64,000 nucleotides of DNA from Euglena gracilis (taxonomy: Eukaryota; Euglenida; Euglenophyceae; Euglenales), in the NCBI GenBank assembly GCA_039621445.1, contig CP154954.1, positions 37,557,703 to 37,621,702 of the forward strand, read 5' to 3'. This document shows positions 44,701-56,700 of this stretch, piece by piece. The position numbers were made by a program, and so were the translations under genes. Every line of letters starts with the position of its first letter. Positions within the stretch are counted from its first letter, which is position 1. The notes beneath the pieces were generated by a model, which saw only the letters and a program-made list of their open reading frames with translations, was not told the origin of the DNA and made no database searches.

Positions 44701-47700
44701 CCACCTCCGGCGCCACGGTGTCCCGCCGCCGCCGCAGGGTCCGGATCAGCCGTCGCAGGCGGGCGCGGCGGTCCGCCGGCACCAGCAGCATGGCGCCGAC
44801 CCACATCTCCAGCGCCCGCACCTTCGGCTTGGTGGACCACTGCTCGCCCGGCGCCATGGTGCCCCGCTGCAGGAACAGGAACAGCGGCAGCAGGCGGCGG
44901 TACAGCACGTACAGCACCTGCTTGTACGCGTGCCACACGCCGTACAGCGGGGGCAGCTGCCGCAGCGCCTCGCCCGCGTCCCACCGCTGGCACTCCCGCC
45001 CGTACACCACCTTCAGCTGGCGGTACCAGAGGTTGATGTCCACCAGCAGGGGCAGCGGCGCCTTCACGCGACCCAGCACGTCGCCCTTCAGGAACCGGAG
45101 GACCTTCAGCATCCCCACCTGCGAGGAGATCCGGTCGTCCGTCAGCATGAAGGGCCGCCACACCGGGACGCGGGCGTTCTCTCAGCCGCATCAGAGTCAC
45201 CGCCTTTTGCGTGACACCAACTGCACTGTCACACCTCTGATACAAAACAGACCCTGAAATGTTTTGATGCGCGCATTTGCGCAAATGCGCGCATCAAAAG
45301 TTACTTCATAAACATTCGGCAGACGCAGACAGTGGCCCAGGACCAGGAATCATCCAAATTCACATGTGCGCGCAAATGCGCAAATCAAATGCGACTGACA
45401 CCACAAAACAGAAATCCGCGTACAGTACCGCCTGCCAATTGTGTGCCTCACTGAAATTCAAACACTTCATTCTTAACATTTGCGCAATTGCGCGCACATC
45501 AGAATATAATTCAATTCCTTTCAGCTGGGACCCAGACACAACCCTGACCCCGAGGCATTGGCCCCTACAGACACAGGTTATTCACACCAACATCCTCACA
45601 TCAACCCATCACAGGCTATTCGAAGAAAACTGAAACACATTTAGTCCCTCTGATGTTCGGGGCACGTCCAGTGGTACCCGCAGCTCGTGCGCCTCCAGCG
45701 GGCGTGCGCTGATCTCGGCGACCAGCTCCAGGAACGCCGGCAGGTCGCTCCGCACCAGCCGCGCGGACACCCGGTGGACGCGGCCCAGCAGCTGCTCCAG
45801 CGACGGGTACCCCGGGTACTCTGGGATGGCGTCCACCGCCGTCCGCATCATGGACATGACGCAGCAGTCGTGGGTGCGGATCACCATCCTCGGGTTCGAC
45901 GTCATCGCCCGCTTCCAGAAGTTGTCGAACCAGAGGACGCAGCTCCGCCCCTCCGACTGCTGCCACAGGTCCTCCAGCCGCTCGCAGGCCCGCTGCCGCC
46001 GCCACTGCCGGTTCCACACCGGCTCCCCCGGCAGGATCCCGCTGGGCCGCAGCAGCCGGCTGGCCGCCCGGTGCCGGGCCAGCGGCGCCTCATGCTCCTC
46101 CGCCACCACCCGCTGTGCCGCTCGCGGGCAGGCGTGCTGTCGGAGCGCCCGGTACACCGCCCAGGCGTCCTTCAGCAGCAGCTCGATCCGCGGCCGTCGG
46201 GGCTCCCGGGCCAGCTCGTCCAGCAGCGCCGCGCCGCCCTCCGTCCGCAGCGGCACCCGGGTGTGGGCCACCTGCACCACCAGCGTCTGCAGCGGGTGGC
46301 CGCGCTGCACCACTGCCGCCACGAACTCCTCGTAGGTGGCGGCGAAGTGGGCCTTCACCAGCTGGCCCAGCACCTTCCCAGCCTCCGCGGCCAGGGCGGC
46401 CTCCTCGCTGTAGCCCTCGTAGCCACGGCGGCGGGAGTGGGTGCTGCTGGCCTGGGAGGACTCCATTCAGTCCACCCCAGATCCGGCGGCCCACCACCTT
46501 TCACCAAAACCCACCATTCCGTCAACATAACACCGGCCACTCGCACCATTCAGAATGCATGCATCGCACACACACAACATTCGCACACTACACATCCACA
46601 CATCCTTCTGAATCATTTTTTTTTCTTTGGACACGTTTTTGTGCGCGCAATTGCGCAAGTCAACAAGGAAACACGATCATAACAATCCACAGCTGTACCC
46701 CGCCTGGTCATCCGCCATGTAGGTTAGCTCCAGGCAGGGGAACAGCAATTGAACGTCATCATATGGTCATAATCACCCCACACTTCACACACACTCCCAA
46801 ATTGGTTGTCAGCATGGCATCTCAGGAGTCGCAACATTTCCGGCATTCATACAAATCAGACCCCCTTTCGCTCCACTGAGCAACCGATAACGTCCAAAGT
46901 ATTTAATTGGTCACACCACACCCACTGGGCAGCCTCACAACAAAAAGTAACAAAGTGTGCGCGCAATTGCGCAAGTAAAACGGTACCACTTTGTATCGTT
47001 GACACATATCTGGGGCGTCACAAACCCCTTCTCAGCAACTCAATTCACAATTGAGGAAACAATCGTTTGATGCGCGCAATTGCGCAAGTGTGCAACGCGC
47101 CACAAGTAAATTTTTTGTTGTACACCAACTGGAAGGTTCCAATTCGGTGGGTGTTTCTTCGCACTCCTTCAAGACAGGGGGTGTCGTACCCCTCTTTCAA
47201 CATAATCAAATGCTTCGTAATTCGCAAGTCCTGGCACCCAACACACCCTCGCAATAATTCTCCAATCCATCAAGGGTGTCCAGTTTCATCGCCAGTCAAA
47301 CCATTGATATCCACAGGTCACATTTGGACACCCACAAGTCCAAAACCGTACGCCGCCAGATCTGGCCAGGTGCTTGCCGCGGGGTGGTGTGGGGTGGTAG
47401 TGGGTGTGGATAGGTGCCCCGCGGGCGGCGTGAAAGCAAGCAGCTGCGGAGAGGGACAGGTACGAAATTTCACACGTCCGTCCGGTCGCGAAGTCCGGTT
47501 AGGACTTTGTATTCGAAGGGGTTCGAATTGCCCAGCCCTAACGAGTTCCGTTCGCGATCACAAAATTTTTTTTTTGGCGGACAGGGTACAGGGTCCCAGG
47601 GGTTACAAAAAAAGTGGTAAATTTGCGCAATTGCGCAAATCAAACGGAAAAAAGCTTAAGTGCGAATTCGGCCGCCTAAGTGTTCCAAGGATTTCATTTG

Positions 47701-50700
47701 TGGTTGGTGGGTGGGGGGTCGCCCACCCACAATGCAGGCTTCCTGTGTTTCTAGAGGCGCCCATTTTTAGGTCAACATTTACTTCGGAGCCGAAGAGCCA
47801 ATTTTTTTCTTGCACAGTGCTGTGGTGGGTGTGGGGAGGGGTCGAACCCCCCACCTCCCGGGTCGGGGGGGTCGACCCTCCCACCAGGACTTTTCGTGCA
47901 GCCCTGCATGGGGCTCCAGACCGACCTCGGGGAGGACACTCATGCCCCGCCAACATATCAAAATTTTCCTTCCAGTGCCACAAAACTTTGGCATTTTTGA
48001 CAAATTTTGCCATCAATGCCCAGAATGCTATTGTTACTGATCATGGGAGTCAAATTTTTTTTGGACCAGCCTTTCGCACCTGGCTGAAAACTGGTCACCC
48101 GAACCGCACCGTTGTTTTAGAAGGATTGGGTGTCTGGCGATGCCGGCATCAAGAGCATGGTTGATCAGAGGGTTGGTGGGACGACCTCCCCTGCCTGGTG
48201 AGGGGTGCGGTCCGGCCTCACGCCACCTGGTATTTAGTGAATATTTTCTTTTGGTGTTCGGGTATCGAAGGAGTTTTTCTTTGTGCAGTTCCATCTTGGG
48301 TTGGGGGGTCGACCCCTCCTGTGTTTCATTAAGTGATTGCCCTGGTTCAGCCACCCCTTGTTGGCCCTCAAGTGTGCGTCCCATACTGCATGGTGATCTT
48401 GACCTTTTTGGGTTTTTTTTTGGAATTTGTCTGCAACATTTTTTTAAATTTGCTCTGTACCTCTAAATTTCCCAAAAATATATCAGTGCTTATTCTGGAA
48501 TTTTTTTTATCACTATTACCCATGATTGCCCAAGAAACTGCTTGATTGATTACCCAAGAAACTGCTTGCTTGTATGTTTAATTTCCCATGGTGCCAAGAT
48601 GCGTACAATGATAGGTGCAGGGCCCCCAGGGGCTGGGAGCTGGACCTGGCGCCCAGCCACAAAAGCCAAACTCCAGATTAAGCATTCTTCAGTCAAGGTG
48701 AAAAATCAAAAACCACCCGAAAAATGCCATTTTTGGCCATGTTTTGACCCCTTTTTCAAGCGTTTTGGCGTTTTGCGCCGAAATTTTTTTCGGCCCAGCC
48801 CGGCTTCGCTGGGGTGGCTTGAACTTTATTTCAGCAGACCCTCCCCCCCCCACAAGAGGGCTGCACTTTGCAGCCTGGCTGGGAGGAGCTGGCTGGAAAA
48901 AAGGTATTGGCTGGCTGGACCACCCTGCAGGAGCTGGGTCCCCTCCGGCTCAAGAAAACCCTGATTGGGTGCCACCACCCCAGGTGAAAATGCAGGCATT
49001 CACTGATTTTTTTTGGCATTCAGCCCTGTTGAACCTCCCCTTAATAAGTGCGCAGCGCCATAATTATGTGCAGTGCCCTAACACGTTCGCACCCCCCCCA
49101 AGGGCCCGAAACTACCTCCCTAAAAAGTGCACCCCCCCCAAGGAGAAATCAAGTCACATCTCAGGTTGGAAAGCACACACAATTCTCAGAAATGTCCTTC
49201 TCAGGCAATTATTTCTATCATCCGAGCCCAAATTTGGCATCCGAGCCCAAATTTGACACATAATCACTTCACTCATTGATTGACTTCACAAGAAGGGGAA
49301 AACCTGAAACAGATTGGTGGAAAATTAGCTGTTTTGTGTTTTGCCCAAATAAGTGCACAGTGCCCCAATAAGTGTGCACCCCTTGGGGTCCGAAAACTTC
49401 GTCCTCAAAATGTGCGCACCTGTGCACTTTTTAGGGGGGTATGTGGCTGTATATAAATTCTCTTTCCCAAACTGCACCTGTTTTCGGCCAGATATTCCGA
49501 GTTTTCCCTCCATTTTTGGTCGATCTTCAGTCGGATCCACTGAACAGCGCTGCACGGGGGGGGGGGGGGGTTTTTTTTTAATATTTGGCAGGAAACCAAA
49601 GAGGGGGCTTGTATTTGGCGGGTGTTATTTTTGGGTGGTTCTGATTGGGGGGGGGTTCATCAAAACCCTAGTTAGGCCATTTGAGAAAGGCCAGAAATTC
49701 AGCCAAAATAGCATGGTTCCCCCGATCATATGTTGATGGATTGACACGATGGTAGAATGTGGGATAATATTATTTTGGGAGAGCAGGGAGGGTATTTAGG
49801 AAGTTATTTTTTGTAAGGTCTACCGTACCAAGGTGAATAGGACACAAAGACTCTTCAAGCATTCGTTAGTGTGCAAAGTGCACACCCCCTCAACAAAGGC
49901 CAGCCTCTTGAAAACCTTGAACCACATTTTACACATGCATGTTGTGTGAGCAACACAGAAAATTGCAGATTGTTTGGCCTGTCCACATCTAGAATTAGGT
50001 CTGTCCTCCTCCACCGTCAGTGATCCACCCAACTGGGCAGGACTGCACGGGAATCTGCACAACCCTACAGGTGGTGGGGAGGGGTCGACCAACCCCCCCT
50101 CTAGAAGGTGAATGACAATGAAAAAGGCACCATGCTTAATTTGAGTCTTTCCCCACCTCCACAAGACCAACATTTTTTAAGGAGTTTCACCCGTCGTCCC
50201 CCCGGGTGGGTGTTACGGGCAGGCAGGGGGGGGGCATTTTTGATCCCAGGTCGAGTTTTAGGGTGGGCAGTGCTATAGCACATTCCCTGGTGCCAAAGGC
50301 GCCGGGGCCCCAAAAACGGGGAAAGTTGGCTTGGTCGGCAGGCAACGGGGTCCAAAGCCGGGGGGGGGGGGGTTGCCAACATGGGCAGGCACCCCTTGTT
50401 TTGCGGTTTTTGTCTTTTTGTGTCTTTTTCTGCGTTGCATTCCGCGAGGGCCCCCGTCTTGTCTCCTCTGCTGTCCGATGCAGTGATGGTCTTTGAATTG
50501 CTTGTGCCGAAGGGGGGGCCAAAGTTCTTCCCCCAAGCTGTTTAGGAACCCAAGTGCTCAGTTATTTTGCATGTTTCAACTTCAGCCTCTTTGTTTTTCC
50601 TTGTGGTTTTTTGAAATTTCCTCTTTTTCCTGGTGTGCCTCGCACTTTGCAGGCCTTTGGTTAGACTTGCAAACATCTTTTGAATCCCCCTCCCCATCGT

Positions 50701-53700
50701 GCAAAGCGCTGCAGTTGATTGCCAGCTCCTGAGAGACAAGGCACTTTTTTTGCAAGGGTATTTCTTTTTAATGTGAAACCAGAGATACCTGTCATTTGCC
50801 TCATCTGCAGGAGCTTGATTTGCTTATTGATGCGTTCGACAGCAATAAGGATGGCAAAGTGTCGTACCTGGAGTTTTGCAACACAATGGTGAATGGCCCC
50901 TGGGCTACGATGCAGTTTAAAGAGCCACCAATTACAGATCCAAAGTACGACGTGTTTTGCTGTTGCTGCTGCTGTTGCTGCTGAGGTGGGAATGATATTC
51001 CCCATCAAAATAGCCGAATTAGCTGAGTCTGTTTTTGATATCCCCAGTGTTTCATCAGAATAGCCGAATCAGTTTTTGATATCTCACTGTTCTCACAACT
51101 CTCTATGCAAACTGCTGTTTGGCATGTGAAGCAACACAAATCCAAATTCTCTGGCTGGGTAGGTGGGGGGGGGACCCCTGGGGGCTCGAACAGAAGCCTT
51201 GACCCATCACATCCAGCAGGGAGGAGGGAATATGCACCATGCAGTTTTTTCATTTTCTTTGCGTTTTCTTTGTGTTTTTTTTTTAACAGAGGAAATTTCA
51301 CTTAAGTGAAATGAAATGCATGGCATGGGAGAGATGCATTTTTTGTCGTTTTTTGTTTTTTTTGTTTTATTCACTCCACAGGATCCCTACAGTGCACAAA
51401 GTTCCTGACAATGAAGTGAGGTTGAATCTGCTCTTGCAGTCGCTCCACAGGTCAGCAGTGCCCGTCCATCGAAGTTGGGATATTCCCAACTTCGGACCCC
51501 CTGGGCAGGTGGGTCTGCCGGTGGGTCCCCCCCCCCCCCCGGGGGTCAGGGCAGAACGGGAATCGGCCAAACAGCCAGGGTGGTGGGTGGGGGGTGGTGG
51601 CCGACCACCCTCCCCACCACCTCTTCCTGTATTTCCGGGAGCACCAATTTTTTGGACCCAAAAATTTTTCCCGGCGCCGAACAAAGAAACCGAAGCCGAA
51701 GGCGCCGGGAGTTTTTTTTTTAATACCATTTTGGGACCTGTATGGGAGGTCCCCCCCAAAAACCCCTGAAACCCCATTTTTTTACACCTTCCAAAATTTC
51801 AACATTTTTCTCAAAATTTTTTTTAGAGGTTTTTGAAGCAAAAAGAATGTTATTGAATATCCAAAATTTTCCAAGAGAAAAAATGTCAGTAAAATTTGCG
51901 TGTGCCAAAATTTGGTCCATTTTTTGACCTTCGTTTTTTTTCAGCCCCTCCTAAAAACCACCAATTTTTAAACCTGAAAATTTGAGATTTTTTTTGTGAA
52001 AGAAATGTGGTTTTCCATCAGAAAATCATGCCTTTTGAGTTCATCTTTCAAAAAATTTCCCCAGCCAACATCCCCGTTTTCCCAAAGTTGGTGAAAATGC
52101 TGTGGTGGGTGGGGGGGGTCGAACCCCCCACCAGGCCTTCCCATTCTGCCCTGCTGGGGATGCTCCCCCTAACTAACTAAAGTGGAGTATGTGCCTGGCA
52201 CTTGGTGGCCGGCGTCGTAAACAAGGTAAGTCCCGCCAGGCTCCGGCCACCTCCACGTACACAGACAAAACGGGCCAGAGGTGAAAAACAGCGCCAGGCC
52301 AGAAGAAGGGATAAAGTGCGCCAAACAAAAAGCCACGCAGGGTACCCCCAAGGGTCTTGTGGGTCCCCCGCCAGAGGCAGGGTTTGGGCTTTTTTGGCCT
52401 TTTTTTTTTTTCGGCACAAAGTGCCAGTAAATTTTTGACCCAAAAATTGACCCCTCAACAATTGGGTCCCCAGTTTGATTGCCAAAACGAGCAAAACCAG
52501 GTGGAAATGGTGGAAGTGGGAAAATGGCCAGAAACGGGCTGCCCAGCTCAAACTTTGGCAATGAACATATATCTTTTGGCGTCTTGCCGATGTTTGGGCC
52601 TTTTTGCAGTTTCTGGTTTCTGGACCCAGTTCCATCCCAGGGAATTTTAGCCAGGGAATCACATATGGGAGGGAACGGCTGGCTGGCTACTTTTCCGTCA
52701 TTTGTGTTCCAACGTATTGGGACATTGAATTAAGTGAGAGTTGGTTTTGCGCGGGGGGGGTCAGACCCCCCGGGGTTCCAGACCCTCTCTGTCCTGCTTT
52801 AGATTCGGGAGGGGGGGTCCCTGGAACCCAGAAAGTTTTTCTCTGGCGAACATAATTTTTTATTGTTTGCTTTTTTTCAAGGGTGCTAAAGATACCTTTT
52901 CGCTTTTTTTTTCAGCTCAAAAAGATTTTTTTGGCAATTTATTTTGTACAGGAGGAGGGGTAGGGAAGTCCTGAACCCCCTCCTGTTGGTGGGGGTGGCT
53001 TTTTTGAAGTGTTAAAATCCAGGCAAAAACAGCTCAGTATTTTGGAAAGGATGGTTAAAGTTTGATGTTTTCATTTTGACTAGACAAAAGCCTTTTTGCG
53101 GGAATGTCCCAAATGTACGTCCAAGAAGCATAATGAACAGAAGTTTTCTGAAGGGCCTGTATTTTGGGATATACCCAAAGATACCCAAGCAGGGTGTCGC
53201 TTAAGCCGAAGTGGACACCCCAGGGGGCCAGCCAGACAGCAGCCTTTTCCCAACCAGCAGCCTTTTTTCCACCCATCATCGACGATTGATATTTTCAGCC
53301 ACCCGAAGGGGGGCTGGACGGTCACGGTTTCAGGTGTTGCAAAAACGGGCCGAAAATGGCAAAAATTGTCGTATTTGGGCTGGCCAGGACAAATTTTGGG
53401 ACAAAGAATTGAATTTTTTTTTAGCGTAATTGGCAGTTTTTTTGGGGGGATGTTGGCGTTTCGGTTATTTTTTGTTACCTGTTGGTCGGTCCCAATTCCA
53501 GCTGGGGGATCTTGTGCGGGGAGGATCAGCCAGCAGCCTTTTCCCAGCCAGCCCAAATTTTCCAGTGTCTAAACTGGACCCCCCCCCCCCAGGGTCACTG
53601 AGCGACGCCCTGTACCCAAGGGTGGCTCATTTTTGGGTTGGGTTTGCATTTTCTGTTTCTTTTTCTAAAAATTGGCAGGGATACACTGCCTCAGGATGAA

Positions 53701-56700
53701 GGACAGACAGGAGTTTGTTTTTTTGTTGGGATTCGCCATAGAATATTTTTTGGCACTGGTCCAAATCATTGGTATCCGACATTTTCATTCTGGTACCTTG
53801 TGCCTGGGTCATGTGGTGCAATCCTTCCTGACTTCCCAGCACAACACATCCGTACCTGGAAGGGGGGGGGCAGGGTTGGTTCCCAGGGGGACCCAGGGAA
53901 TATTGGTCAGCAAAAATCCATCTAATTGGCCCGATTAGGATTTCAGCGCAAAATCCACGGCTTAATCCATCCATCCAGTCTCAACTCTCTTCCCTTTGCT
54001 AGGTTTTCAAATGAATCAACTGTTGCCTCCACTGGTTGGGTTTTCTCAGGGCTTTGGAGCAGCGATTCCAAACAGTGCAGGAGGCGTTCATTCACCTCGA
54101 TAAGAATCGTTCTGGCCTCATCAGCGCCCAGGAGCTGATTGGCATTCATGGAGGAAATCGCTTCCATGATGCCATTTTTTGTTTTGTTCGATTTGTTTTG
54201 AGTCAAGCTTAGCTTTGAAGCATTGAGAATTCATTACGGCTGGGAAAAAGGATGGAAAAAAAGGTGCTGGCTGGACGCTGGGGGGAGGGTCTGGCCCATG
54301 CATGGCTAGCTGAACCCCTCGGGTCCTTAAGCAATGGCATTGTCTGGCAAGGTAATTAAACTAATGAAAAATTTGGTAAGACCTCCCAAATAATCAAGGG
54401 ATTTTGCCCAATTTTAACCTCCTGCCCAAAGTGTTAAGTGTGCGGCAGTTTTGCGGGGGAGGGGGGTCAGACCACCCCCTCCCCAGAGGGGTCCAGACCC
54501 CCCCCCCCCGCTCCTGCCGCACTCCTGTGAAGGGAATCAAACACGGCAGAAACCCACAAATTTCCTCCAGACAGAGCATATTTGGACAAAATGACTGGCA
54601 CAACAAAATCAAAGCGAGTTTTCAATTTCAATTGAAACATCCAAAATTCGATGAATTTAGAAATTATGTAAAAATCCACATCTTGGGATCTTTTTAAGTT
54701 TGAAAGTTTGCGCGCAACAAAGTGATTTTAATGGCATAATTCAAGCTCAGATAAACCAATGTCATTTTCTCCCGCGCTATAAATCAGCCGACTCATTTAT
54801 AAGAAAATGGCTACAAGAGAACACATTGGTCAACATATGTAGTGCCCAGATTTTTTAAAAAAAATAAAATTTGATGGTGCAAAAATTTGGCACCCCGCCA
54901 AGTGATAGCGAGGGGGGGGGGGCATTGCTGAAGGGACTGCACTTCCAGAGCAGTTGGGGGCAGGTTTTTCTGCTGGGTGAAGAACACCCAAGGCTACCAC
55001 CCTACAGTTTCTCTTAAAAATCGTGGGATTAAAGTCAGATTTCCTCCATGTTATTGTTTTGCACAACAACAACGTTCGTGTCAACTGGGAAGACATTCAA
55101 TTGTTGGTTGATTATTTTGACACGAACAAGGATGGGCTGATTTCCTGATTGGGCTGTTTTGTTACTTTCTGAGGATATCAATCTTTGGCAAATGGAGCAC
55201 ACACGGACTAGACACAAGCTGCACACGCACACGCTTGCATGCGCACGCGCGCGCACGCACACTTGCGCAAACTCACATCCATGTGCATAAATGCATGTGG
55301 ACGTGTGTGCACACGTGCGCATTTGAACGCAAACACACATTTAGGTGCCGGCAAAGACACTCACATCCATCAGCCAGCCACCCACCCACCCACTCATTTG
55401 CTACCCCCCAGGGTTGTTCAGAAGCTCCGCAGACATGAGGGTGGTGGTAGGGGGGGGGTCACCCCCCCTCCAGGGGGGTAAGGTGGTGGGGGGGTCCCCC
55501 ACCCCCCCTCCTCCTCTGCGAGAGCAAAAAAAAATTCCTCCGGCGCTTCGCACCGGGTGTGTACTTTAAGACCCTCTTGAGTCTCAACATGGAATTTTGG
55601 CAAAATGGCCCAAATTGGCCGAAAAATGGCCGTAACTTGGGATGGGCGGGGAGTTGCGTGGAAATCAAAATATTTTTAGACAGGGCATTTTAAGGGCTTC
55701 AATTTAGGTCTCGAACATTTCCTTTGTTCCCCACCGTTTTTGAGAAATTTCAGAAAAATCGACCTTTTGATCCCAAAAAAACGACCGAAATTTTCGGTGA
55801 CCGAAAGCTGGAGGTAGGAGGGGGGTCGGTCCCCCCCCCTCCGAGATTCCCACACAATTCTGCCCCTCCCCCCCGGCGCTTGGCCCCACTCCTTCTTGCA
55901 TGCAAATTTGCCCCCTAAAGTTTGGCCTTCGGCCTTTTGCACATGGCCGCCAAAATTATCAACGTGCAAACTTGGCCCCCAAAAAAATTGGCCCAGTATT
56001 AAGTGAGCGGTGGTTTTGCAGGGGGGGCACCCCCTCCTCCCCCCCAAACCAAGGGGGGTCTGGGAACCCAAAAAAAAATTCCGGCGCGAATAGCTGGAAA
56101 CGATGAAAATTTTGGTGTGCGTTTTGACCGATTTTTCAAGAAGGTGCAGGAAAACGCGACTTTTGGGCCATTTTCAAGGCCGACAAAAATTTTCAAGGTA
56201 AAAATTTACAAAACTTTTTATGAAGGTAGCTTTTTGAATTCAAATTTTCAAGAATTTGTCAGGCTTGTTCATGGGCGGTCAAAGAGTCATCCAGGCATCA
56301 AACCAACGTCGGTACCGGTTGGAAATCAAACACATTTCTTTGAGTATTCAGTGGATGGGCAATGTTCCAGCAATGCCAGAAATAATTTTCCCCGGGGTTG
56401 ATTTTTTTTTGCTGAGATTTCGAACTTCTTTTTTTTTGCTCAATTTCGAATATTTTTCCAGGGCCAATTTTTAAAGGTTTTCTAAGGTTCCTTTAGGCAA
56501 TTTGTCCATTTTTTTTCAGTCTTTTTTTAAAAATTTTTGAAGGTTTTTTGAGGCGCCTTTTCAAAATAATGCCTGCTGGGGGAGGTACACATACAGCACC
56601 TCTTTCTGCAAAACACCATGTTATTGTCTTCCAACATAATCCCAGAAAATTTCTCTTGAAAATGATGGCCATTTGGGCCCCAGGCAAATTCTGACCTACT

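Larger units (their letters stand above)
36630..47640. repeat. About 23 copies of the ATTTGCGCAATTGCGCAAAT-like palindrome
   Basis: Copies start near 36630, 37283, 37785, 37906, 39435, 39863, 39889, 39982, 40943, 41555, 41593, 41632, 41671, 43032, 43338, 43439, 45266 (double), 45365, 45478, 46641, 46957, 47070 and 47621. Inner copies read ATGCGCGCAATTGCGCAAAT, often followed by CAAA; the two terminal copies are perfectly symmetrical. All lie outside the reconstructed coding exons and occur in both orientations. The only similar site elsewhere is at 60990-61017. They are probably binding sites for a protein of the element. Confidence 0.85.
36592..47679 (-). mobile_element. Two-gene DNA transposon, 11,088 bp, apparently undescribed
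   Basis: TIRs at 36592-36616 and 47655-47679 match at 24 of 25 positions (TTAGGCGGCC, one mismatch, then AATTCGCACTTAAG), each followed after 13-14 T-rich bases by a perfect 20-bp palindrome (36630-36649 and 47621-47640). GTGTTCC flanks both ends as a 7-bp TSD. The interior is far more GC-rich than the host intron and encodes two spliced minus-strand genes, B (upstream) then A, whose hand-joined exons give uninterrupted 906- and 989-residue proteins. About 23 copies of the palindrome-like site lie in its non-coding parts. No RT, LTR or recognised transposase family is evident. The 7-bp TSD differs from the usual 8 bp of hAT and 9 bp of Mutator. Intact frames and nearly identical ends suggest a recent insertion. 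Confidence 0.85.
34122..50810 (+). other. Intron 5 of the EF-hand gene (16.7 kb) hosting the transposon
   Basis: GTAGCG…ATCTGCAG, phase 0, between the two hands of pair 2. It contains the 407-bp TIR element (34630-35036), the 11.1-kb transposon (36592-47679), a third AATAAGTGCGCA element (49035-49440), and repeated GTGGTGGG…GGGTCGACC / CTTCCCGTA sequence (47700-47930) also seen at 32810-33030 and 51500-51720. Confidence 0.7.

Noticed and set aside
43544-45257. Long plus-strand frames opposite gene B
   Set aside because: Shadow frames of a GC-rich coding strand; low-complexity Arg/Pro/Ala composition and no splice structure.
36630-47640. Palindrome array as a CRISPR array
   Set aside because: Spacing is irregular, copies are in both orientations, the setting is a spliced eukaryotic-type element and no cas-like gene is present.
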